The position numbers were made by a program, and so were the translations under genes. Below the pieces are notes generated by a model. The model was not told where the DNA came from. It made no database searches and saw only the letters and a program-made list of their open reading frames with translations. Positions 38,612 through 45,516 of a stretch of DNA of 64,000 bases are shown here, one piece after another; position 1 is the stretch's first letter; each line of letters starts with the position of its first letter. This stretch comes from Streptomyces sp. SID12488 (lineage in GTDB: Bacteria; Actinomycetota; Actinomycetes; Streptomycetales; Streptomycetaceae): the NCBI RefSeq assembly GCF_010548275.1, contig NZ_JAAGLT010000042.1, positions 1 through 64,000 of the forward strand, given 5' to 3'.

Positions 38612-41600
38612 TCACCGCCCCAGGGCCTGGGGCGCGCCGCCCTCGTCGGTGCCCCACACGTCCTCGTCCTCCGGCAGCCACGTGGTCCGCTCCCGGTCAC
38701 TGCTCTCCGTCTGCTGACCGCCCCCACCCCCGGGCGCGCCGCCGCCCATCGGCGGCATGAAGGGCGTGCTGCTGGAGGTCTGCTGCGTGCCCCTCGGGAC
38801 CACGCTGTGCTCCTCGTCCCCGACGGTCGCCGTGGCCGCCCGGCCGGTCCGGGCCACACCGGGCTCGATGACGTTACGGACCCGCTCGCCGGACCCGCCA
38901 CCGCCCTCGCCGCCCCCACCCCGCATCATCGGCGGCATCATCGGCGAACCGGAACCCCCGGTCGAACCGTCGGACGCGGCGGCGAGGCTCCCGTCGCTCT
39001 GCGGGCGTCCCAGCGCGGACGTCAGGTCGTCCCCGTTGTAGAGGTTGTCGTTGAACACGGAGGAATAGCCCGAGCCGGCACCCGGCGTGTTGTACGCCGA
39101 GAGGTCGGGGGGCTGTGGGAGGTCCGCGATGCGCTGGCGGATCAGCTCGTCGATGTCCTTGTCGGGGGTGCCGGCCGTCCGGTCGTACTCCGCCTGGATG
39201 TCGCCCATCCGCTGGTCGTACTCGGCCCTGGCGTCCTTCCGGGCCTGCTCGGCGTCGGCCTTGGCCTGCTGCCGGTCCTGTTCGGCGTCCGCCTTGTCGG
39301 CCTCGTACTCGGCCTTGGCGTCGGCCTCCTTGGCGTCTGCGTCCTGGAGGGCGTCGTGCTCGGCGGCGTCGATCTCGGCGATCCGGTGGTCGTACTCGTC
39401 GCGGGCCGTCTGCTCGTCGGTGCCGGACGCTATCTCACGGTCGTACTCCTGCCGGGCTTCCGCCCGGTCCCCGTCGGCCTGCTGCTGCGCCTGCTCCCGC
39501 TGCTCCTGGGCCTCGGCCTTCTCCTGCTCGTACTCCTGCTTCGCCTCGGCCTGCTGCTGGTCGGCCTTCTGCTCGGCGGCCGCGCGCTCCGCGCGGGCGT
39601 CGGCCTTCTCCTGCTCGTAGGCCGCCTGCGCGTCGGCCTTGGCCTGCTCGGCGTCCTCCTTGGCCTGCAGCTGCTCCACTACGGACTCGCGCCGTGCCTG
39701 TTCCTGCTGCTCCTTGGCCTCGGCCTTCTCCGCGGCCGCCTCGGTCTTGGCCGCTTCCTGCGCCTGCTTGGCCTCGGCCCGGTCCTGCTCGTTCTGCGCG
39801 AGGGCCGTCTCGCGGTCCTTCTCGGCCTCTGCCTTGGCCTCCGCCTGAGCCTTCTTGGCCTCTTCCTTCTCGGCCGCCTGCTCCGCCTTGGCCTCTTCCT
39901 TCTCCTTCTCCGCCTCCTCCTTCGCCGCGGCCTGCTCGGCCTTCGCCTCGGCCTTCTCCTTCTCCTGCTCGGCCTTGGCTTCCTCCTTCTCCGTCTTCGC
40001 CTCGGCCTTGGCCGCCTCCTGCTCGGCCTTCGCCTCAGCCTTCTCCTTCTCCTGCTCGGCCTTGACTTCCTCCTTCTCCGTCTTCGCCTCGGCCTTGGCC
40101 GCCTCCTGCTCGGCCTTCGCCTCAGCCTTCTCCTTCTCCTGCTCGGCCTTGACTTCCTCCTTCTCCTTCTCCGCCTCGGCCTTCGCGGCGGCCTGCTCGG
40201 CCTTCGCCTCAGCCTTCTCCTTCTCCTGCTCCTCCTGCTGCTTCTTCGCCTGCAGGAGGGCGAGCGCCTGCTGCGCGGCCGCGTCGGCCTTGGCCTCTGC
40301 CTGGGCCTTCTTGGCCTCGGCCCGGTCCTCCGCGTTCTGGGCGAGCGCCGTTTCCTTCTCCTTCCCGGCCTCCGCCTTGGCCGCCTCCTGTTCCGCCTTG
40401 GCTTCGGCCTTCTCCTTCGCGGCCTCCGCCTTGGCCTCTTCCTTCTCCTTCTCCGCCTCGGCCTTCGCGGCGGTCTGTTCCGCCTTGGCCTCTTCCTTCT
40501 CCTTCGCCGCTTCGGCCTTCGCGGCGGTCTGTTCCGCCTTGGCTTCAGCCTTGTCCTTCGCGGCCTCCGCCTTGGCCTCTTCCTTGTCCTTCTCCGCCTC
40601 GGCCTTGTCCTTGTCCCGCTCGGCCTTCGCGTCCGCCTTGTCCTTCTCCGCCTCGGCCCTGTCCCTGTCCCGCTCGGCCTTGGCGTCCGCCTTGTCCTTG
40701 TCGGCCTCGGCCTTGTCCTTGTCCCGCTCGGCCTTCGCGTCCGCCTTGTCCTTGTCGGCCTGCACCTTGGCCGCCGCCGCCTCGGCCTTCGCGTCGTTCT
40801 TTTCCTTGTCCGACACTTCCTTCGCCGCGATCTCCGAAAGCGGCCGTTTATCCTTTTCGGTCAGCTTGGTGTCGAAAGCGTCCTGGGCCTCGCCCAGGGC
40901 CTTGCTGATGGCCACGACGGCATCGGAGCCGGCCGCAGCGAGCCAGTCCTTGACGGACTGGTCCCAGCGGCGCACAGCCTCGGCGCCGATCTTCTTCCAT
41001 GTCTCCATGTCGTTGGGCGGGCCGTAGGAGGTGCCGTAGATCGTGATCGTGTCCGCGAAGCCCTCCTTCGCGACCACATAGTTCGCGTAGACACCTTCAC
41101 CTGAAATGGTCTCGATATCGGTTTTGTCGTACTGATCAAAAAGATTGAACCTGGCGTCCTGCAACATGTCGTACAGCCAGCGCTGCGGATTACTCATGGC
41201 CTTCCACGACTGCCACTTCGACTCAAGGATCAGCGCCTGGTTGTAGAGCTCCCACTGCGCGGCGGCGAGCGCCTGGCCGGGGCGGGACACCACGATCTGG
41301 TTGTCGATGGTGGCGGAGGCGCTGTCGGCGTCGCCCTTGTTGATCTGGTCGGCGTAACCCTCGTAGTTCCGCGCCAGTTTGTGGATGAGCGCCTTGAAGA
41401 CGGCTGCTGACGTGCCGTCCCAGGACTGGCTGCCCTCACCGATGTCCGTGCTGTCCCACAGCTCGATGGTGTCGGCGCTGGTACGGAAGAACTTGACGGC
41501 CCGGTCGAAGGACTTGGCCGTCTCGGTGAAGGACAGCAGGTCGACGTAGGAGCTGTCGTTCACCGGAACGCCACTGTGGCTGAAGCCGTGGGTGGTGTAG

Positions 41601-42091
41601 AACGTGGTCAGCTGCCGGAGGGCGGCTATGGAGCCGTGGACGTACTGGCTCAGGGCGGCGTTGTCCCACTTGACCGCCTCCCCCTCCTTGTTCCAGCCCC
41701 CCTTGTCCTTCAGGACCTTGCTGGTGTGCGAACCGCCACCGATCACGTCGTCCCCGCTCGGCGGAGCCTTCCCGACCGTGCCCAGGAGGGTGATGTGCGC
41801 CCGGTAGCTGTTGAGGTACGTCCCCGCGTCCGCGTCGCTCCCGCCGCTGGAGTAGAACGGCATGATGAAGTCGGTGTTGAGCTGCTGCCAGCCGCCCGAG
41901 GTCATGAAACCGTGGACGTAGTCGGGACCGCCCGCCTTGTCCAGCCGCACGTGCATCAGCGGGATCTCGTCGTTCCCCTTCAGGTGCTCGAACACCTTGG
42001 TCCGGTCACCCACGTCGAACCCGGTGAGCATGGCGACCGCAACTTTCCAGTTGTCGTCGTTGTTGTGTGTGACGTCACTCGAGTCGGCCAT
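38612..42091 (-). CDS. T7SS-cluster protein with giant KAEAE coiled coil
   Basis: 1159 aa. Residues 1-375 are a mixed helical domain (DNWKVAVAMLTGFDVGDRTK, EIPLMHVRLDK, SKWQSWKAMSNPQRW) matching what RefSeq, to my memory, calls 'AAWKG family', seen beside Streptomyces T7SS genes. Residues about 390-1000 are an almost unbroken highly charged helix of Ala/Lys/Glu/Asp repeats such as DKADAKAERDKDKAEAEKD. Residues 1000-1159 are Gly/Pro-rich and disordered (PPMMRGGGGEGGGG). There is no signal peptide or membrane segment. A single alpha-helix of roughly 600 residues would span about 90 nm, suggesting a scaffold, ruler or secreted filament, but this is speculation. ATG 42091 has GGAG about 9 nt upstream. 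Confidence 0.75.
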   Translation of the reverse strand: MADSSDVTHNNDDNWKVAVAMLTGFDVGDRTKVFEHLKGNDEIPLMHVRLDKAGGPDYVHGFMTSGGWQQLNTDFIMPFYSSGGSDADAGTYLNSYRAHITLLGTVGKAPPSGDDVIGGGSHTSKVLKDKGGWNKEGEAVKWDNAALSQYVHGSIAALRQLTTFYTTHGFSHSGVPVNDSSYVDLLSFTETAKSFDRAVKFFRTSADTIELWDSTDIGEGSQSWDGTSAAVFKALIHKLARNYEGYADQINKGDADSASATIDNQIVVSRPGQALAAAQWELYNQALILESKWQSWKAMSNPQRWLYDMLQDARFNLFDQYDKTDIETISGEGVYANYVVAKEGFADTITIYGTSYGPPNDMETWKKIGAEAVRRWDQSVKDWLAAAGSDAVVAISKALGEAQDAFDTKLTEKDKRPLSEIAAKEVSDKEKNDAKAEAAAAKVQADKDKADAKAERDKDKAEADKDKADAKAERDRDRAEAEKDKADAKAERDKDKAEAEKDKEEAKAEAAKDKAEAKAEQTAAKAEAAKEKEEAKAEQTAAKAEAEKEKEEAKAEAAKEKAEAKAEQEAAKAEAGKEKETALAQNAEDRAEAKKAQAEAKADAAAQQALALLQAKKQQEEQEKEKAEAKAEQAAAKAEAEKEKEEVKAEQEKEKAEAKAEQEAAKAEAKTEKEEVKAEQEKEKAEAKAEQEAAKAEAKTEKEEAKAEQEKEKAEAKAEQAAAKEEAEKEKEEAKAEQAAEKEEAKKAQAEAKAEAEKDRETALAQNEQDRAEAKQAQEAAKTEAAAEKAEAKEQQEQARRESVVEQLQAKEDAEQAKADAQAAYEQEKADARAERAAAEQKADQQQAEAKQEYEQEKAEAQEQREQAQQQADGDRAEARQEYDREIASGTDEQTARDEYDHRIAEIDAAEHDALQDADAKEADAKAEYEADKADAEQDRQQAKADAEQARKDARAEYDQRMGDIQAEYDRTAGTPDKDIDELIRQRIADLPQPPDLSAYNTPGAGSGYSSVFNDNLYNGDDLTSALGRPQSDGSLAAASDGSTGGSGSPMMPPMMRGGGGEGGGGSGERVRNVIEPGVARTGRAATATVGDEEHSVVPRGTQQTSSSTPFMPPMGGGAPGGGGGQQTESSDRERTTWLPEDEDVWGTDEGGAPQALGR

Positions 42092-42110
42092 CACCGTGCT
42101 CCACGGGCTC

Positions 42111-42170
42111 GTACAGAAAAAGGGCGTAAAGGAAAAGGGCGCACAGAAAAGGGGCGTACAGGAAAACCGG
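42111..42170 (-). repeat. Four 15-bp tandem repeats in leader of coiled-coil gene
   Basis: Units at 42111-42125, 42126-42140, 42141-42155 and 42156-42170 follow gtacagaaaaagggc with few changes. The transcribed strand is T/C-rich (gccctttttctgtac). The AT-rich block is unlike its surroundings. It lies 20 nt before the ATG at 42091 and directly after a hairpin. Confidence 0.85.
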
Positions 42171-42175
42171 AATAC

Positions 42176-42193
42176 CGGCCCTGCTTCGGGCCG
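42176..42193 (-). terminator. Hairpin after acidic protein gene
   Basis: cggccc (42176-42181) and gggccg (42188-42193) pair around a 6-nt loop, 2 nt beyond the stop at 42196. The transcript then enters the T-rich 15-bp repeats, so this resembles an intrinsic terminator or attenuator. Confidence 0.5.
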
Positions 42194-42195
42194 TC

Positions 42196-42630
42196 CTACT
42201 CTTCCTCGCCGCCACTGGTGTCGCTGTCGACGTCCTCGAAGATGTCCATGAAGTCGTCGAGCGGGATCTTCTCCAGATTCGACCCCTGCACCTTGTTGAG
42301 CTCGGCGATGGTCGCCCACAGCGCTTCCTGGACGTCCTCGAAGAGCGTCGTCTGCTCCTCCAGGATCCGGAAGACCTCGCCCGCCGACATCTGGATCACC
42401 TCGTTCAGCTTGCCCCCCTTGCCCTGACCGGCGGCCATGCTCCCGAGGATGAGCGGACTCGTGGCCGTGATCGTGGTGTTCGTCGGGACACCCTTGGAGA
42501 TGACCGAGATCGCGTCGCCCTCGACCGCGTCGTCGTTGAACATCTGAGCCAGGGCCGCCGCGAAGTCCTCGACGTGGCCCTCGATGAACTTCTTCAGAAA
42601 TGCGCTGTCAAGAACCGTGACGTCGGCCAC
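42196..42630 (-). CDS. Small acidic helical protein of the ESX operon
   Basis: 144 aa from GTG 42630 with GGGGAA 6 nt upstream; a longer frame exists but lacks an SD. Composition is helical and acidic, ending DSDTSGGEEE. A central Gly-rich turn (SMAAGQGKGGKLNEVIQM) joins an N-terminal part (FIEGHVEDFAAALAQMFNDD) to a C-terminal helix pair (EEQTTLFEDVQEALWATIAE). I do not recognise the family. Size, composition and place between esxA and the coiled-coil gene suggest an ESX accessory or substrate. It is separated from esxA by 232 nt containing two hairpins. Confidence 0.65.
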   Translation of the reverse strand: MADVTVLDSAFLKKFIEGHVEDFAAALAQMFNDDAVEGDAISVISKGVPTNTTITATSPLILGSMAAGQGKGGKLNEVIQMSAGEVFRILEEQTTLFEDVQEALWATIAELNKVQGSNLEKIPLDDFMDIFEDVDSDTSGGEEE

Positions 42631-42712
42631 GTCGTTCCCCTTCCGTGCGGCGCCGGGACCGGAGTGATCCCGCACAACGGGCTTCCGAGAGATCTGAGTT
42701 CATCCATGCGTG

Positions 42713-42782
42713 GGGCGCCGTCGGCCTCGGCCGTTCCCGGTGCCCGCGATGGCGCCCGGAACAGCTGAGGCCGACGGCGCCC
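42713..42782 (-). terminator. 70-nt hairpin with 32-bp arms in esxA downstream gap
   Basis: Arm 42713-42744 pairs with 42751-42782 over 32 positions with 4 mismatches and a 6-nt loop (cgcgat); the outer 16 bp are perfect. It lies between the WXG100 gene (stop side 42863) and the next start (42630). A terminator, attenuator or RNA-stability element is likely. Confidence 0.7.
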
Positions 42783-42814
42783 GGTGGTTCTCCGGCCCCG
42801 CTCCGCCCGGTGTC

Positions 42815-42838
42815 CTCCCGTGCCGTCGAGCACGGGAG
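42815..42838 (-). terminator. Perfect hairpin 25 nt after esxA-like gene
   Basis: ctcccgtgc (42815-42823) and gcacgggag (42830-42838) are perfect complements around cgtcga. It is the first of two consecutive hairpins in the gap. Confidence 0.6.
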
Positions 42839-42862
42839 AGGCGGGGAGCCGTTGCGCACGGG

Positions 42863-43183
42863 TCAGCGGCTGCCGATCCGGATCTCTCCCCACCGCTGCG
42901 TGCGGCTCTGCTCCGAGTGCCGGTAGTCGGCGGAGATCTTTTCGAGCAGCCCGGAGTGGTTGTGGAGCAGGGTCCTGATGTTGGTGACGGCGCCGTCCCA
43001 CTTGGCCTGGACGTCGGTGTAGACGTCCCGGTCGTCACCGATCCAGGTCTCCTTGAGCGCGGCCAGATCCTGGTTCAGCTGCTCGATGATGCCGGCGATC
43101 GCGTCCGACTGGTCCTGCATGTCCGCCATCGACCTCTCGGCCTGGCCGTAGTCGTGGTGGATGTAGCCTTCGCTGAAATCCAT
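42863..43183 (-). CDS. WXG100 protein (EsxA-like)
   Basis: 106 aa, two helices joined by KETWIGDDRD, a W-I-G version of the W-x-G turn. The C-terminal tail has ADYRHSEQSR, where YRHSE matches the YxxxD/E export signal placed after helix 2 in ESX heterodimers. The start at 43183 follows the EsxB-like stop by 45 nt. It is expected to pair with the neighbouring WXG100 protein and be exported through EccC. Two hairpins directly downstream would insulate a short esxBA message from the rest of the operon. Confidence 0.9.
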   Translation of the reverse strand: MDFSEGYIHHDYGQAERSMADMQDQSDAIAGIIEQLNQDLAALKETWIGDDRDVYTDVQAKWDGAVTNIRTLLHNHSGLLEKISADYRHSEQSRTQRWGEIRIGSR

Positions 43184-43228
43184 CAGAATCCTCGATTCGC
43201 CGCGGGTGCGATGGGGGGTGAAGCCCGG

Positions 43229-43603
43229 TCAGGCGTTGGGGTTGGTGCCGTTCTGGACGCCACCCGCGTTGTATCCGTTGAGCTCGTCGAAGACCTGCGT
43301 GGACCGGGAGTACTCCTGGTCGATCGCGTCACTCGACGAACCCTGAGTCAGGCCCTGTTCCGTGAGGGTGTTGTTGAGCTCGTCGACCATCCGGTCCAGG
43401 TTGACCAGGATGGTGTCGACATGCCCGTCCCACTGCTCCAGCAGGGACTTGAACTTCCCGCCGTCCTGACCTCCGTACTTGGTCGAGAGATCCGCGGCGG
43501 TCTCCTGGACACCCTGCTGACGTTGCTGGATGGAGGTGAACGCCTGCTCCAGCACCCTGATTCCGCCGCGGGTCGCCTGTTCTTCGGACTGCTGCATGGT
43601 CAT
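43229..43603 (-). CDS. WXG100 protein (EsxB-like)
   Basis: 124 aa from ATG 43603 with AAAGGAA upstream; a second ATG at 43597 is in frame. Two helices (GIRVLEQAFTSIQQRQQGVQ and FKSLLEQWDGHVDTILVNLD) are joined by a STKYGGQDGGK turn, where Tyr replaces the Trp of W-x-G. The tail is long and polar (GYNAGGVQNGTNPNA). It is the first gene of the minus-strand ESX operon, under a recognisable promoter. Presumed partner of the protein at 42863-43183. Confidence 0.88.
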   Translation of the reverse strand: MTMQQSEEQATRGGIRVLEQAFTSIQQRQQGVQETAADLSTKYGGQDGGKFKSLLEQWDGHVDTILVNLDRMVDELNNTLTEQGLTQGSSSDAIDQEYSRSTQVFDELNGYNAGGVQNGTNPNA

Positions 43604-43664
43604 GGGGGAATTTCCTTTCGGCGACAACCACCGAGCTGTGGACCTCATTACCACTTGCGGGCAG

Positions 43665-43739
43665 ACAAGTTGGCCCCGCGGTCACTCACCGACTCAGCAG
43701 GACATGAGATACCGGGATGCTAGGCACGCGCCAACTTGT
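43665..43739. promoter_or_regulatory. Inverted 10-bp half-sites around esx promoter
   Basis: acaagttggc (43665-43674) is the exact reverse complement of gccaacttgt (43730-43739), centres 65 bp apart. The upstream copy also forms a local dyad, gccaacttgtttggc (43730-43744), over the promoter -35/spacer. This fits a repressor binding two operators, one in the promoter and one in the leader. Confidence 0.5.
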
Positions 43740-43746
43740 TTGGCAA
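43717..43746 (-). promoter_or_regulatory. Candidate esx operon promoter
   Basis: On the minus strand TTGCCA (43746-43741), 18 bp, TAGCAT (43722-43717). The -10 fits the Streptomyces TAGnnT form. The predicted transcript starts near 43710, giving a leader of about 107 nt. Confidence 0.5.
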
Positions 43747-43790
43747 TCTGCCGCCGAGCCGCCACAACAGCCCGAACCGCCGTCCCCGAA

Positions 43791-43836
43791 TGCTCAGTTG
43801 AGCGGAGAATCCGAATTCACGCCGCTCAGCTGAGCA
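43791..43836. other. 15-bp inverted repeat made of two palindromes
   Basis: tgctcagttgagcgg (43791-43805) and ccgctcagctgagca (43822-43836) are complementary except for one position, with a 16-nt loop. Each arm also contains a self-palindrome (gctcagctgagc is perfect). It could be the eccB terminator or a two-site operator upstream of the esx promoter. Confidence 0.6.
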
Positions 43837-43908
43837 TCGGCGTAATTCCATCCGGACAGACCGGGCATTACCTCCCTGCCCCGCGGCACGACAGTTCACG
43901 CGGAATTA

Positions 43909-43937
43909 CGCAAAGTGACCGCAAAGTGACCGCAAAG
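43909..43937. repeat. 11-bp direct repeat, 2.6 copies
   Basis: cgcaaagtgac occurs at 43909-43919 and 43920-43930, with cgcaaag at 43931-43937. The spacing is one helical turn. It lies about 200 bp upstream of the esx promoter, near the eccB end. Confidence 0.6.
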
Positions 43938-44027
43938 AAGCGGAGAATTTTCCCGCGCGGGCATTCACTGCCGAGCAGCTTCTCCCCAACGCCCGCTACG
44001 CCCGCTATGTCTTGTGCCGCGACCGCG

Positions 44028-45500
44028 CTAGGGACACCGCAGAGTCACCCGTGCCTCCCCCGAGGAGGCCGCCTCGGGTGTCAGGTCGGGGCCACTGGGC
44101 AGCATGGCCAGCATCGGCGACGGCATCGGCCGCGCCTCCACGGCGTCGTAGCCAAGCGCCTTCACGCCCTCCTGGGACAGCAGCCGGTACTTCACGCCCT
44201 CGTCGGTCACCAGGTACGTCGTGTCGCCGAGCGCGCTGCCGCCGGCGCCCACCACCTTGACCAGCGCGCCCTTTCCGGCACCCACGGCGATGGCGTCGAC
44301 CTTCAGGCAGCCCGCTACGACCTCGGGAGCCGGTGGCAGCACGGGCTCGGGCAGCGCGCTCACGGGCAGCACGGACGTGCCCACCCGCACAGCGCCCCCG
44401 GCGGAGTCGACGGCCGCGCACGCGACGGAGCCGGTGGCGACGGCAACCGCCTCCGGCGGCTCCTCCGGCAGCCGCGCCGTACTGGCCGCCGACTCCTGGG
44501 CCCCTGGGGCGAGGTGCTCGGTGAGCACGTCGGCCCCGAGCGTCGCCACGGACACCGCGGCACTGCCGTATGCCTCCGCACGGGTCCGGGGGTCGCCCAG
44601 CAGCAGCGCCGCCCCGGTCGCCGTCAGCGGCACCAGTCCCTCCCGTTGGAGCACGTGGTACCGGGGCTCGGCGCCGGGCACGTCGACCCGGAAGACCTGC
44701 CCGACCCTGGTGCTCCGGCCCGCCAGCGCCGGTCCGTTCGCGCCCCGGTCCGGCACCTGCACCGGGGCCAGGTCCGGGCCCAGTGGGAAGGCGTCGAGGA
44801 ACGCGGACGAAACGGGGCGCGGGGTGACGTTCCCGTAGCCCAGGGCCCCGGCGGCGTTGGCCGCCTTGTCCAGACGCAGCCGGCCGCCCTGCCACAGCAG
44901 ATACGTGTTCTTGTCCGGCCCGGCGACCAACAGGCCCTCCGTACCGCCAAGTTGCCGGCCGCCCTGCACGTCCTGGGGCTGCTCGGAGCCGATGACGAGC
45001 GCGGTGGTCGCCGTGACGACGCCCGTGGTCCTCGACAGCAGGCCCGAACACACCAGCCACGGCCGGGTGTCCAGGTCACCGGTGCCAGGCAGCGCCTCCG
45101 GGCCGTCCGGGATGCCGACGGGCGTCCCGTGCGGTGTGCCGGCGAGCGAGGAGGTCCCCACTGTGGTGACGCCGAGGGCTTCGCCGGCTATCAACTGGGC
45201 CGACGCGTAGTTGCGTACGGGGTGCAGCCGGCCGCCCAGGTAGAGGTAGCGCGCCCCCGTCTGCTTGTCGACGATGAGGTCCTGCGACGTACGCCAGGAG
45301 TCGTTGCCGCCCGGTTTGATGAGCCCGAAGACGAACGCCCCGGCGCACACCAGCACGGCGATGACCACGCCGATCGCGGCCCCGCGGTTGGTTCTGCCCA
45401 ACGGGCTCTCCGGCTCGTCGGGTTCGGACCTCAGCATGGCCGAGGCCAGTCTCCCCATGACGAAGAGATGCGCCTGTACCTGATCACGCTTGCTGTGCAT
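44028..45500 (-). CDS. eccB: T7SS core membrane protein EccB
   Basis: 490 aa, normal for EccB. The cytoplasmic N-terminus (RDQVQAHLFVMGRLASAMLR) is the conserved EccB start. One membrane segment follows (residues about 41-62, GAAIGVVIAVLVCAGAFVFG), then a large extracytoplasmic domain of repeated units (GARYLYLGGRLHPVRNYASA, TEGLLVAGPDKNTYLLWQGG, TTYLVTDEGVKYRL). Paired Cys residues occur (WLVCSG, VACAAV, AGCLKV, RCP). EccB anchors the periplasmic part of the ESX pore. eccD ends 16 nt before its start, so the two form an eccD-eccB unit. Confidence 0.95.
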   Translation of the reverse strand: MHSKRDQVQAHLFVMGRLASAMLRSEPDEPESPLGRTNRGAAIGVVIAVLVCAGAFVFGLIKPGGNDSWRTSQDLIVDKQTGARYLYLGGRLHPVRNYASAQLIAGEALGVTTVGTSSLAGTPHGTPVGIPDGPEALPGTGDLDTRPWLVCSGLLSRTTGVVTATTALVIGSEQPQDVQGGRQLGGTEGLLVAGPDKNTYLLWQGGRLRLDKAANAAGALGYGNVTPRPVSSAFLDAFPLGPDLAPVQVPDRGANGPALAGRSTRVGQVFRVDVPGAEPRYHVLQREGLVPLTATGAALLLGDPRTRAEAYGSAAVSVATLGADVLTEHLAPGAQESAASTARLPEEPPEAVAVATGSVACAAVDSAGGAVRVGTSVLPVSALPEPVLPPAPEVVAGCLKVDAIAVGAGKGALVKVVGAGGSALGDTTYLVTDEGVKYRLLSQEGVKALGYDAVEARPMPSPMLAMLPSGPDLTPEAASSGEARVTLRCP

Positions 45501-45516
45501 GGTCGCTTTCTCCCGG

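Larger units (their letters stand above)
43604..44027. other. 424-bp intergenic regulatory region upstream of esx operon
   Basis: No convincing gene lies between the eccB stop and the esxB start. It holds the esx promoter, an inverted operator-like pair, a large palindromic hairpin and an 11-bp tandem repeat (listed separately). It is clearly lower in G+C than the flanking genes. Confidence 0.8.

Noticed and set aside
38102..41104. 1000-codon plus-strand frame rich in Leu/Gly
   Set aside because: Antisense of the Lys/Glu/Ala coiled coil; the apparent hydrophobic repeats (LGLLLL) are its complement, not a membrane protein.
42092..42319. Upstream extension of the coiled-coil gene to ATG 42319
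   Set aside because: Would overlap the acidic protein gene in another frame and translate the 15-bp repeats as CTPLF-like units; the ATG at 42091 has an SD.
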